NCBI GenBank assembly: GCA_035543115.1
Contig: DATKKF010000101.1
Span: 1 to 42,077 of the forward strand
Direction of reading: 5' to 3'
Source of the DNA: RPRB01 sp035543115
Lineage (GTDB): Bacteria; Myxococcota; Myxococcia; Myxococcales; Myxococcaceae
DNA length: 42,077 nucleotides
Below are positions 25,815 through 33,890 of this stretch, piece after piece; positions within the stretch are counted from its first letter, which is position 1, and each line of letters begins with the position of its first letter. The notes under the pieces were generated by a model. It was not told where the DNA came from. It searched no databases and saw only the letters and a program-made list of their open reading frames with translations. Position numbers and translations under genes: made by a program.

Positions 25815-25853
25815 GAGGTGTCTGGCACCTCCGTCAGAGGTGTCTGGCACCTC
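25815..25853. repeat. Two tandem inverted repeats GAGGTGTCTGGCACCTC
   Basis: The 17-bp unit GAGGTG-TCTGG-CACCTC occurs at 25815-25831 and 25837-25853, 22 bp apart (two helical turns). Further half-sites GGCACCTC follow at 25861 and 25908. The arms are perfect 6-bp inverted repeats. It lies 80-120 bp upstream of the GTG of the coiled-coil membrane protein gene and just downstream of the His-tailed transporter. It could be a tandem operator or a REP-like element; the sequence alone does not decide. Confidence 0.5.
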
Positions 25854-25913
25854 GGTCACGGGCACCTCCGTCCGGCGTCTCGGCCGGGGCGGCGACGCCG
25901 ACCGCGGGGCACC

Positions 25914-26975
25914 TCAGTGCGCGTGGCGGTGGTGCGCGTCGGACACGTGCGCGTGGGCGTGGGTCAGCGGGGCGTGGCGGTGGGGATGGGCGTGAGGGGC
26001 GGCAGGGTCGACGCCCGCGGGGTGTGGATGCTGATGGTGCGCGTCGTGCACGTGCCGGTGGGCGTGCTCCAGCGTCTGGTGGGTGTGCTCGTGCCCGTGT
26101 CGCTCGCGCACCAGGATCCCCACGCCGACCACCATCACCGCGCCAGCGGCCAGCTGCATCCCCCCGAGCCGCTCCCCCAGCACGGGAACGGAGAGCAGCG
26201 CTCCGGCGAATGGCGCGGTGGCGAAGAAGGCCGCCTCCCGGGCCGCCCCGAGCAGGCGCAGCGCGAACGCATCGAGCAGCACGCTCGCCCCGTAGGCCAG
26301 CGCTCCGAGCACCAGCGTCGAGACGACCACCCGCGCGCCGGGGATCCGGTCGCCGAGGACCAAGGCCAGCGAGACCATTCCGCTGCCTGCCCCGAGCGTC
26401 TTGGCGATGACCAGCTGCCACGGATCCTTTCCCGCGACGCCCTGGGTCAGGTTGTTGTCCAGGGCCCAGGCGGCGCAGGCGGTGGCGAGCAGGAGCACGC
26501 CGGAGAGGCGCGTCGACCCGGGTTCACCGCCGGGAATGGCCAGGAGGCACGCACCGCCGAACACCAGCGCTGCACCGAGCCCCGCCCGGCGGCCGAGGTG
26601 CTCACCGAACACGGTGAGCGCGACCAGCACGGTGAGCGGCCCCTCGAGGTTGAGCAGCAGCGCCCCGCTCACCCCGGACACGCTCCGGAGCCCGTTCACC
26701 AGCGCGAGCGGGCCGACGACTCCGCCCAGGAGCACGATGGCCAGCACGCGGGGGGTGTCCGCCCGGCCGAGGCTCGCCTCGACGATGCGACGCCGCGCCA
26801 GGAGCCTGACCGCTCCCACCGCGAGCCCGCCGCCGAGATAGAGCAGGCCCGCGAGAAGCAGCGGTGCGACCGCGGGGAGGAGCCGCTTGGTGATTGGAAC
26901 GCTCGCCCCGAAGAGCGCCGCGGAGGCGAGGCCCGCCGCGGCACCGAGGAGGAGAGGACGCGCAGTCTCGGCCAT
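25914..26975 (-). CDS. DMT/EamA-family transporter with His-rich cytoplasmic tail
   Basis: A protein of 353 residues with ten hydrophobic helices as two EamA repeats (about 8-140 and 155-288), typical of drug/metabolite exporters in the inner membrane. The last 64 residues contain 23 His. They are built from two similar 15-residue units, at about 304-318 and 339-353, with the shared pattern HAHxHVxDAHHxHxH (11 of 15 identical), separated by a Pro/Ala linker. Such a tail is expected to bind Ni, Co, Zn or Cu, so metal transport or metal-gated transport is likely (inference). The ATG at 26975 begins the first helix normally. Confidence 0.82.
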   Translation of the reverse strand: MAETARPLLLGAAAGLASAALFGASVPITKRLLPAVAPLLLAGLLYLGGGLAVGAVRLLARRRIVEASLGRADTPRVLAIVLLGGVVGPLALVNGLRSVSGVSGALLLNLEGPLTVLVALTVFGEHLGRRAGLGAALVFGGACLLAIPGGEPGSTRLSGVLLLATACAAWALDNNLTQGVAGKDPWQLVIAKTLGAGSGMVSLALVLGDRIPGARVVVSTLVLGALAYGASVLLDAFALRLLGAAREAAFFATAPFAGALLSVPVLGERLGGMQLAAGAVMVVGVGILVRERHGHEHTHQTLEHAHRHVHDAHHQHPHPAGVDPAAPHAHPHRHAPLTHAHAHVSDAHHRHAH

Positions 26976-27041
26976 GGTCCGTTCGCCGGGAGCCTACCTC
27001 CGGCGCCCCGAGCCGGGATCGCCCCCCCTTCGGTGACCCGC

Positions 27042-27596
27042 TCAGGGCCGCCGCAGCCTCCGCGCGCGCCCGAGCCGGATGCCCTGGGCCTTCCTCGGTC
27101 GAGGCGTCGCCGGCCCGATCGGATCCGGACACACCGACCGGAGCCGGCACCGGCCGCACTCCGCCCCCGACCACACCGACTCGTAGAGGGCCGTCACCCG
27201 GTCGATGGTGTCGAAGTCCTCGGTCACGACCCCCAGCTCGAAGTTCCGGCCGTCGGCGTGCTTCGCCCCGAGGCCGGCACCGGTCAGGTTGGCGCTGCCC
27301 AGGTAGAGCCAGGCGCCATCCACCCGGACGCACTTGAAATGGACCCGGGGGCAGATCTTCAGCTGGAGCCCGCCCCGGACCAGCGTCCGCGAGCGGTCGA
27401 ACGCGGCCCGGAACGGCCGGCTCGGGAGCTCGGCGTGGAGCAGGCGCAGCTCCACCCCGCGCCGGGCCAGCGTGCGGAACAACCCCAGCACCGGGGCGAA
27501 GCGCCCACCTCCGGGCTGCTCCACCATCATCGCCTTAACGTTGGCGGTCGCGATCCACACCGACTCGCGGGCGCCCGCCATCTTCTCGAGCACCAC
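27042..27596 (-). CDS. Phospholipase D-like (HKD) protein, N-terminus uncertain
   Basis: A protein of 184 residues from GTG 27596. One HKD motif is clear: HFKCVRVDGAWLYLGSANLT. The end carries a small Cys cluster (CGRCRLRSVC). The frame continues upstream with protein-like sequence (about 22 residues, including PIVAELLSGADLYR) to a TAG at 27666-27668, but has no ATG, GTG or TTG there. Either a non-standard start is used or the gene has lost its true N-terminus. With a single HKD it would act as a dimer. Possible roles are nuclease or phosphodiesterase activity; substrate unknown. Confidence 0.7.
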   Translation of the reverse strand: MVLEKMAGARESVWIATANVKAMMVEQPGGGRFAPVLGLFRTLARRGVELRLLHAELPSRPFRAAFDRSRTLVRGGLQLKICPRVHFKCVRVDGAWLYLGSANLTGAGLGAKHADGRNFELGVVTEDFDTIDRVTALYESVWSGAECGRCRLRSVCPDPIGPATPRPRKAQGIRLGRARRLRRP

Positions 27597-27736
27597 GGTG
27601 CGGTACAGGTCGGCTCCGCTCAGGAGCTCGGCGACGATGGGTCGGGCCGGAGACGTCGGTCCTGGCTAGCACGGGCCCCTGATGCCCACGCGCCAGCCCT
27701 TCCAGCCCCTCGAAAGGCGTACGCTCCCCGGCCGCC

Positions 27737-28384
27737 GTGGAGCTCACCGTCGCCCCCCACCCGCTGCTCATGCTGCGCGCCTTCGTGACGCAGTTCCCGG
27801 CGCCGCTGGGGAAGCTCCCCCGGGACACCTACCGGGAGCTGCTCGCGCCGGGCGCCCGCGGCCCGGTGAAAGGAAGCGAGGAGGTGCGACCGGCCATCCG
27901 CGACCTGCTCCGGCACGGCGGCTACAAGCCCACCGGGCGCGGAAAGCCCGCATCGGAGTACCTGGTGCGCGCCGCCGCCGAGGGCAAGCTCACGCCGATC
28001 AACGCCGCCGTCGACGTGGGCAACGTGGTGTCGCTCCACACGGGCCTTCCCATCAGCGTGGTGGACGTGGACCTGCTCCGGGCCCCCGTCCGGGTGGACG
28101 TCGCGCCCGCGGGCGCCCGCTACGTCTTCAACGCCTCGGGCCAGGAGATCGACCTCGAGGGGCTGCTCTGCCTCTTCGATGCCGAGGGGCCGTGCGCCAA
28201 TGCGGTGAAGGACTCGGTGCGGACCAAGACCTCCGACGCGACGACCACCACCCTGACGCTGGTGTGGGGATCGCTGGCGGCCGGCGACCTGGTCGAGGAG
28301 GCGGTGGGCTGGGCCTGGGAGTTGCTCGGCCGCGTCGGGGCGACGGTGGACTCGGTGGACCTCGCCCCCGCCCCGGCGCCCTAG
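27737..28384 (+). CDS. Stand-alone B3/B4 (PheRS beta editing-like) domain protein
   Basis: A protein of 215 residues from a GTG start. It matches the B3/B4 domain found in the beta chain of phenylalanyl-tRNA synthetase, where it hydrolyses mischarged Tyr-tRNA. Marks are KPTGRGKPASEYLVRAA and LTPINAAVDVGNVVSLHTG, with the late DSVRTKTSDATTTT segment. No other PheRS part is present nearby. It may act as a free-standing aminoacyl-tRNA or amino-acid binding/editing protein. Its TAG overlaps the stop of the convergent gene in the sequence CTAG. Confidence 0.8.
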   Translation: MELTVAPHPLLMLRAFVTQFPAPLGKLPRDTYRELLAPGARGPVKGSEEVRPAIRDLLRHGGYKPTGRGKPASEYLVRAAAEGKLTPINAAVDVGNVVSLHTGLPISVVDVDLLRAPVRVDVAPAGARYVFNASGQEIDLEGLLCLFDAEGPCANAVKDSVRTKTSDATTTTLTLVWGSLAAGDLVEEAVGWAWELLGRVGATVDSVDLAPAPAP

Positions 28385-28827
28385 TAGTACATCTCGCTCA
28401 GCTCGACGGGCCGCGTGTCCTTGAAGCGCCGCTCGAGCGCGGTGAGCACGGCGCGCTCGCGGGATGCGACCCGGAAGAGCGTCGCGTCCAGCACCTCGAC
28501 CCGCATCGCCAGCTCTCCGGGCGCATCGCCCGGCTTCGGGGCCCGCGCCCAGCCGTCGAGGCGCACGTCGACCGGCGCGTGGAGCACCGCGGCGAGCGAC
28601 TTCAGCTGCTCCCACGACAGCGCCAGTCCGAACTTGCGGGAGGAGGCCTGGGCCTCGAGGTCCTTGAGACCCGCCGGCCACGCCGCGCTCACCTCGTCGC
28701 GGGCCTCGATGTAACGCAGTGTCCAGATCAGCCGCGAGGCCGGCGGGTCCGCCAGGCGGAGGACCTCCTCCAGGCTGCCGGCCAGCTTGCCGTGCTCGTC
28801 GGTGTCGAAGATCTCGAGGGCCCGCAT
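28381..28827 (-). CDS. Small soluble protein, unknown function
   Basis: A protein of 148 residues from the ATG at 28827 (MRALEIFDTDEHGKLAGS). Mixed charged helices with no signal or membrane segment; a LIWTLRYIEARDEVSAAWP region and a late RERAVLTALERRFKDTRPVE helix. Family not recognised. The frame is open to 28899, but no better start is seen. Convergent with the B3/B4 gene, sharing the CTAG stop region. Confidence 0.55.
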   Translation of the reverse strand: MRALEIFDTDEHGKLAGSLEEVLRLADPPASRLIWTLRYIEARDEVSAAWPAGLKDLEAQASSRKFGLALSWEQLKSLAAVLHAPVDVRLDGWARAPKPGDAPGELAMRVEVLDATLFRVASRERAVLTALERRFKDTRPVELSEMYY

Positions 28828-28896
28828 CCCGTGAGGTCCGGAGGTTAGCCGGGAAACGTGCGGAGTCCGCGAAGCCGGAGTGCTCCACGGAAGGCG

Positions 28897-28927
28897 CACC
28901 TGCCCCGCTCACCTCTCACCTGCCCCG
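28897..28927. repeat. Direct repeat CACCTGCCCCG, two copies 20 bp apart
   Basis: Copies at 28897-28907 and 28917-28927, just downstream of the TonB receptor gene end. Two helical turns separate them. This may be a protein site or chance in this C-rich stretch. Confidence 0.25.
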
Positions 28928-28936
28928 GCGTGGGAC

Positions 28937-31324
28937 TCAGAACTTCACCGAGCCCCGAACGTAGACGCTGCGCCCGGGCGCCCAGTGGCTCCCGTTGAAC
29001 CCGTTGGAGATCCGGTACGCGTACTGCGCGTCGAAGAGGTTCACCACGTCGATCGCCAGCGTGGGCTCGAGCGGAAGATTCAGGAAATCGTGTGCCAGTG
29101 TCAGGTCCACCCGGACCCACCCGGGCACGTGGCTCAGGTTGTCGGCGCCGGTGCGGAGCCCGCTGGCATAGGCGACCAGCATCGACACCAGCGTCGGCCC
29201 GTCCCGGTAGTTCGCGCCGGCGTTCGCGGTCCAGGTCTGCGAGTGGTCGAGCGTCTGCCACTCGGTGTTGGCCAGGTCGGCCGGGGTGAAGAGGTACTGC
29301 GCCGTCGCGATGCCCTTCCCCTGGGCCGCGCCGAACGAGACGTTGCCGAAGGCGGTGAGGTTCTGGGTGACGACCCAGTCCAGCGTGGCCTCGACGCCGC
29401 CGGCGCGGCCCTCGGAGAAGTTGTAGGGGGTGGTGATGCCGGTGTTCCCCACCTCGGTCTCGTCCAGCTGGTCGGTCGCAAGCTTGCCCCAGAGGGTGAG
29501 CCCGAGCGTCAAGGTGGGGACGACGCGCGCCCGGACGCCCACCTCGGCATAGCGGTCCTTCTCCGGCCGCAGGTCATAGGGGATCGGCTGGCCCGGCTGC
29601 ACCGTTCCGGTCAGCCGGGCGCCGGCCGCGGCATCGGTCACCGAGGGCGGAGTCCAGAGGAGACCGAAGAAGGCGTGGGCGACCACGTCCGGGGTGAAGG
29701 CCCAGGCCGCACCGAGCCGCGGACTCACCCCGGCGTCGGTCCGGCGCTCCGCGCCCGCGCCGGGCGTCGCGCTCTGGAAATCCACCCGCAGACCGCCGGT
29801 GAGGATGAGCTTCCCCAGGGTGTAGCGGTCCTGCGCATACGCTCCGCCGGCGGTGGCCGAGGGCTCGTCCGCACCCTGCCCGATGCGCACGAAGTCCGGA
29901 GGCGGCACGAGCTGGCGCTGGTACGCGTCGTAGGCGGTGTTGCCCCAGAGCTGGTCCAGGCTGAGGCCGAACTTCAGGGTGTGCTGGTCCCCCAGCCGCT
30001 GGAGGTAGTCGGTGACCAGGCCCGCGTGGTCTGCCCGCCGGTTGACGTTGCTCGCCCCGGGGCAATCGTCCTGCGTGCCACCCGCGGGGCAGGTCTGCGT
30101 CGAGTCGAGCGCGTGCTCGGGGTCTCCGAAGAACTTCGCCGCGGAGTGCCGGACGTAGCCCGCAACCCGCAGCGAGCGCGCGGCATCGAAGTCGTGCCGG
30201 TACGAGACGATGCCGAAGAGGTCGTTCTCGGTCTCGGTCTGCTGGGTGTCGGGCGGGAAGTACGGCGGAGGGGGGTTCCCGTACTGGTCGGTCGCGGTGT
30301 CGCCCGGCTGCAACGTCGGGTCGATCGGAATCTGGAAGCGATCGTGCGAGTAGCTGAACAACGTGGAGAGGTGGTCACGGTCGTTGAGGTCCAGGTCCAC
30401 CTTGGCGAACACCCGGCCCTGCTGGGCCTTGTCGTTCAGGTACGTCGTCGGGTTCGGCGGGTCGAGACCGCGCTCGGTCCAGTTCAGGCTCCCGCCGACC
30501 AGGTACGAGACCGAGCCCAGCTTCTGACCCCAGAATCCCCCGGGGGTGACGGTGTTGAAGCTGCCGTAGAGCAGGTCCAGCCGCCCCTCCCCCTCGGGCG
30601 GAGGCCGGCGCGAGTTCAGGTTCACCACCGCCGACAGCCGCTGGCCGTACTCGGCCGGGAGCCCGCCGGTGATGACCTCCATGTTCTCCACCAGCCGCGG
30701 GGTGAGGAACTGGCCGAAGAGACCGGAGACGGTGTCCGGGAGCGGCACGCCGTCCAGCTGGTACTGGATGTTGGCGTGGTTCCCCCGGACGTAGATCTGC
30801 CCCAGCGCGTCGTAGACGAAGCCCGGCTGGGTGGCGAGGATCTCGTTGACCGACGCCGAATCTCCGCGCGGGCGCGCCTGGATGTCCTCGCGCTGGATCT
30901 GCGTGGCGGAGCTGGTGGTGGTCGGCGGCCGGGGAGCCTCCCGCTTCGGGGCCACCACGGTCACCGTCTCCTCCAGCGTGGGGAGGGTGACGTCGAGCTC
31001 CAGCACGTCACCGGAGGCGATCAGGACCTCGCGGTCGTCCATCCGTCCGTCGGGTGCGGAGAAGGTGAGGCGGTACTTGCCGAACGGAACCTGCTCGAGC
31101 TCGAAGTGGCCGGTGGCGTCGGTGCTGTGCTGGTCCACCGTCTGCTTGCCCCGGAGCAGCGTCACCTGCGTGCCGGGGATGGGCTTGGCGGCCTCATCGT
31201 GCACCGAGCCGTGCACGATGCCGAGGTTGGCGGCGAGCGCGGGCAGGCTCCACCCGGCCACCAGCAGGGAAGTCAGGAGGGTGCGTCTTCCAAGGAACGA
31301 CGGGAACTGCGTGCGGCAGGACAT
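28937..31324 (-). CDS. TonB-dependent outer-membrane receptor
   Basis: A protein of 795 residues. A signal peptide (TLLTSLLVAGWSLPALA, about 15-31) is followed by a carboxypeptidase-regulatory-like beta domain (about 35-112: GIVHGSVHDEAAKPIPGTQV), then a TonB-box-like/plug region (about 120-245, with NEILATQPGFVYDALGQIYV and IQYQLDGVPLPD) and a 22-strand-type barrel ending in the outer-membrane C-terminal Phe (YVRGSVKF). One loop has a Cys pair (TCPAGGTQDDC, near 405). It would import a chelate or oligomer across the outer membrane using TonB energy. Ligand unknown. The ATG at 31324 follows GAGAGA. Downstream of the small Cys/His protein gene, probably one operon. Confidence 0.88.
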   Translation of the reverse strand: MSCRTQFPSFLGRRTLLTSLLVAGWSLPALAANLGIVHGSVHDEAAKPIPGTQVTLLRGKQTVDQHSTDATGHFELEQVPFGKYRLTFSAPDGRMDDREVLIASGDVLELDVTLPTLEETVTVVAPKREAPRPPTTTSSATQIQREDIQARPRGDSASVNEILATQPGFVYDALGQIYVRGNHANIQYQLDGVPLPDTVSGLFGQFLTPRLVENMEVITGGLPAEYGQRLSAVVNLNSRRPPPEGEGRLDLLYGSFNTVTPGGFWGQKLGSVSYLVGGSLNWTERGLDPPNPTTYLNDKAQQGRVFAKVDLDLNDRDHLSTLFSYSHDRFQIPIDPTLQPGDTATDQYGNPPPPYFPPDTQQTETENDLFGIVSYRHDFDAARSLRVAGYVRHSAAKFFGDPEHALDSTQTCPAGGTQDDCPGASNVNRRADHAGLVTDYLQRLGDQHTLKFGLSLDQLWGNTAYDAYQRQLVPPPDFVRIGQGADEPSATAGGAYAQDRYTLGKLILTGGLRVDFQSATPGAGAERRTDAGVSPRLGAAWAFTPDVVAHAFFGLLWTPPSVTDAAAGARLTGTVQPGQPIPYDLRPEKDRYAEVGVRARVVPTLTLGLTLWGKLATDQLDETEVGNTGITTPYNFSEGRAGGVEATLDWVVTQNLTAFGNVSFGAAQGKGIATAQYLFTPADLANTEWQTLDHSQTWTANAGANYRDGPTLVSMLVAYASGLRTGADNLSHVPGWVRVDLTLAHDFLNLPLEPTLAIDVVNLFDAQYAYRISNGFNGSHWAPGRSVYVRGSVKF

Positions 31325-31421
31325 TCAGGTCTCTCGAAGCGTGTCGACGGTGCGGGACGGCGCGAGCGCGCGTCACCCAGGAGGGCGGGCACTGCGCTGG
31401 ACCAAGGACGGACGATGAAGG

Positions 31422-31823
31422 TCAGACCCGCGGCGGCGGCGACTGTTTCGGCGCGTGCCGGAGCAGCCAGCCGGCAGGAGCGGCGACCGAGTCCGGCGCA
31501 GGCGGGCATACCGCCGGGCTCTGCGGAGCGGAGACGGTCGACGGGGGACCGACCGGAGACTGGGCCGCGCGCATCACCCACAGCGCCGAGCAGTGCGGGT
31601 GCACGTCGGAGCCGACGGCGACCGCGCGGTCCATGCCCGGGAGCGCGGGCAGGGCCACCCGGTCCGGGTGCACCGGGGCAGCGTCGAGGTCCACCAGCAC
31701 CCCGTGCTCCCAGCAGACCGCGTGCGGCGCTGCCGCGAGGTGAACCAGGCCACCCAGCTGGAGGAGCACCAGCGCCGCCGCGCACAGAGGCAACCAGCGG
31801 GGCAATGTCCATCCAGCGCGCAT
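31422..31823 (-). CDS. Small exported Cys/His protein preceding the TonB receptor
   Basis: A protein of 133 residues from the ATG at 31823. An N-terminal hydrophobic segment (LPLCAAALVLLQLGGLVHLAA, about 11-31) could be a signal or anchor. The outer part has HAVCWEHG and later HPHCSALW, two paired Cys/His sites that could bind metal or haem. The C-terminus is Pro/Ser-rich. It is followed after 97 bp by the TonB receptor gene on the same strand. A shared role in metal or cofactor uptake is plausible but not shown. Confidence 0.55.
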   Translation of the reverse strand: MRAGWTLPRWLPLCAAALVLLQLGGLVHLAAAPHAVCWEHGVLVDLDAAPVHPDRVALPALPGMDRAVAVGSDVHPHCSALWVMRAAQSPVGPPSTVSAPQSPAVCPPAPDSVAAPAGWLLRHAPKQSPPPRV

Positions 31824-31913
31824 CGGGCTCGGACCGGAGCGGGGTCGTAGCCTACGCCCCGGTGCGGCCGCAACGTCACCCGCGACGAGGGCGGTGCCCG
31901 GCGCAACTCCGGA

Positions 31914-32107
31914 CGTCGGCGGGTGGTGCCCGCCACCACCGGCAGCGAGGCGCCGGAGGCACTCGGCCGCGAGCCCGTGTCGCTCGTGCTGCTCGGCCAG
32001 GGGCTCCCCCACCTGTCGGCGCGAGAGCTGATGGCTCGTCTTCGCGCGGAGAAACGCCCATTCCACCGCTGGTCCTGATGACCGCTCACCCGCAGCTGGG
32101 GAGCGTC
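31914..32107 (+). pseudogene. Remnant of a response-regulator receiver domain, frameshifted
   Basis: This sits in the ~455-bp stretch without genes (31824-32278). One frame (31914-32078) reads RVVPATTGSEAPEALGREP, then SLVLLGQGLPHLSARELMA and RLRAEK, which lines up with the middle of a CheY-like receiver (…DLVLLD-LP-LSG-EL—LRA…). The phosphoacceptor Asp is Gly. The next expected segment, IPPLVLMTAHPQL, continues in another frame from 32060, so a frameshift lies near 32050. There is no start codon and no N-terminal acidic pocket. It is a decayed fragment; its parent gene is not in the window. Confidence 0.55.
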
Positions 32108-32190
32108 GGCTCGCGGCGCTGCTCGAGCTGCGCCTTCCGCGCCGCCGAGCCCGGGCGGTGTGTGCGACGCAGCACAGCACAGCTGCTGTT

Positions 32191-32217
32191 CAGTACCCCG
32201 TCATAGGAACTGTACTG
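32191..32217. promoter_or_regulatory. Inverted repeat CAGTAC/GTACTG upstream of the MocR gene
   Basis: CAGTAC at 32191-32196 and GTACTG at 32212-32217 form an inverted repeat with centres 21 bp apart, 60-90 bp before the MocR start, in a locally AT-richer stretch. GntR/MocR proteins commonly bind such sites near their own promoter, so autoregulation is likely (inference). Confidence 0.45.
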
Positions 32218-32278
32218 GTCGGCCAGCTGGGTCCCCGATAGAGAGACGACCTCATCCCGACATGCTGAGGAGTCGCCC

Positions 32279-33745
32279 ATGGCCGTCGCCCGCGCCCACA
32301 AACCGCTCTTGTTCGAGCAGGTGGCAGCGCGCATGCGCGACGCCATCCACGCCGGAATCCTCGCCGCGGGTGACCGCCTCCCCTCCGTCCGCGAGTTGAG
32401 CCAGCAGGAAAGGGTCAGCATCTCCACGGTGCTCCAGGCCTACCAGCAGCTCGAGGCCTGGGATCTGGTGGAGGCCAAGCCCCAGTCCGGGCACTACGTC
32501 CGGCTGCTGCGGCATCCCCCGCCGCAGGAGCCACCGGTGAGCCGTCCGCCGGCCTCGGCCCGCGAGCCGAGCGTGGTCGAGCTGGTCCGGCGCATGTACC
32601 TGGCGGCGGGCAACGAGCGCATCGTCAACCTCGGCTCGGCGCGCCCGCACTCGAAGCTGCTCCCCACCCGGAAGCTCTCCCGGCTCATCGCTGCGCTGGC
32701 CCGCGAGGCGGGCGGCGTCGGCACCGAGTACGACATGCCACCCGGCTGGCCCGCGCTCCGGCAGCAGCTCGCGCGCCGCTCCCTGGCCTGGGGTTGCCAG
32801 CTCGGGCCGGACGATTTCGTCACCACCATCGGCGCCGCCGAGGCGGTGCACCTGAGCCTGCTGGCCACCTGCTGCCGCGGTGACATCATCGCGATCGAGT
32901 CGCCGGCGTACTACGGCACGCTCCAGGCGCTGGAGATGCTCGAGCTGAAGGCGCTGGAGATGCCCACCCACCCCCGCGAGGGCATGCAGCTCGATGCGCT
33001 CGAGGCGGCGCTCAAGAAGCAGCCGATCAAGGCCGTCCTGATCGTGGCCAACTTCTCCAACCCGCTCGGCGGCTGCATGCCGGACGAGAAGAAGGAGGCG
33101 CTGGTCCGGATCTGCGAGCGTGCCGGGGTGCCCCTCATCGAGGACGACATCTACGGCGACCTGTACTTCGGCCCGGCGCGGCCCCGGGCGGCGAAGGCCT
33201 TCGACCGCACCGGCAACGTGCTGTACTGCTCCAGCTTCTCCAAGACGCTGGCCGCCGGGTTCCGGGTGGGCTGGGCTGCCCCGGGGCGGTTCCGCGACCG
33301 GTTCGAGCTTCTGAAGTTCGCCCAGACCGTCGCCACGCCCACCCTGCCGCAGATGGCCATCGCCGAGTTCCTCCAGCAGGGCGGCTACGACCGCTTCCTC
33401 CGCTCGCTCCGGCGCGAGCTGGCGAAGCAGATGGAGCACGTGCGCAACGTGGTGTGCAGCAGCTTCCCCGAGGGCACCCGGATGACCCGGCCCGAGGGCG
33501 GCGCCATCCTCTGGGTGCAGATGCCGGCCTCCGTCGACGCGCTGAAGCTGCACGAGGAGGCGCTCCGGCGCGGCATCAGCGTCGCCCCGGGCCCCATCTT
33601 CTCGTCCACCGGCCGCTACCGGAGCTGCATCCGGCTCAACACCGGCAACCCGGACCTCGAGCAGGTCGAGGCGGCGGTCCGGACGCTCGGGCAGATCGCC
33701 CACCGGCTCGCCGAGTCCGCGCCGCGGCTGCAGAAGAGCGCCTGA
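32279..33745 (+). CDS. MocR-type transcriptional regulator (GntR HTH + aminotransferase domain)
   Basis: A protein of 488 residues. Residues 8-78 form a GntR winged helix (LFEQVAARMRDAIHAGIL, then GDRLPSVRELSQQERVSIST). A linker with Pro follows, then a fold-type I aminotransferase-like domain from about 125, with NFSNPLGGCMP, EDDIYGDLYFG and the PLP lysine K322 in SSFSKTLAAGFRVGW. MocR proteins sense PLP or amino compounds and control linked metabolic genes. The ATG has GAGGAG six bases upstream. The flanking genes (DUF1345, TonB system) give no clear hint of its target beyond itself. Confidence 0.92.
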   Translation: MAVARAHKPLLFEQVAARMRDAIHAGILAAGDRLPSVRELSQQERVSISTVLQAYQQLEAWDLVEAKPQSGHYVRLLRHPPPQEPPVSRPPASAREPSVVELVRRMYLAAGNERIVNLGSARPHSKLLPTRKLSRLIAALAREAGGVGTEYDMPPGWPALRQQLARRSLAWGCQLGPDDFVTTIGAAEAVHLSLLATCCRGDIIAIESPAYYGTLQALEMLELKALEMPTHPREGMQLDALEAALKKQPIKAVLIVANFSNPLGGCMPDEKKEALVRICERAGVPLIEDDIYGDLYFGPARPRAAKAFDRTGNVLYCSSFSKTLAAGFRVGWAAPGRFRDRFELLKFAQTVATPTLPQMAIAEFLQQGGYDRFLRSLRRELAKQMEHVRNVVCSSFPEGTRMTRPEGGAILWVQMPASVDALKLHEEALRRGISVAPGPIFSSTGRYRSCIRLNTGNPDLEQVEAAVRTLGQIAHRLAESAPRLQKSA

Positions 33746-33890
33746 GAGGCGCTTGCCAGCAGCAATCCCGTGGCGAGGGTCGGCCGACGCGCCGTCCGCC
33801 CGGCACGCGCAGGTTCGGCGACCCCGAACCGGCACCGGTGGCCCGGGCCGTGTACGCTCGACGTCCGATGAGCGTCGGCCGGAGCGCGGC

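Noticed and set aside
25815..25915. CRISPR-like array
   Set aside because: Only two full repeat copies, 5-bp spacing and irregular half-sites; no cas genes.
28381..28384. Shared stop CTAG of convergent genes
   Set aside because: Real, but a simple consequence of compact gene order; no further signal there.
28880..32206. Long plus-strand open frame (1108 residues) opposite the TonB receptor
   Set aside because: Antisense shadow. Only its last part near 32060-32107 was kept, as part of the receiver-domain remnant.
31824..32278. Cobalamin riboswitch upstream of the small Cys/His protein and TonB receptor
   Set aside because: Looked for because TonB receptors are often B12-controlled; no B12-box-like sequence was seen on either strand.
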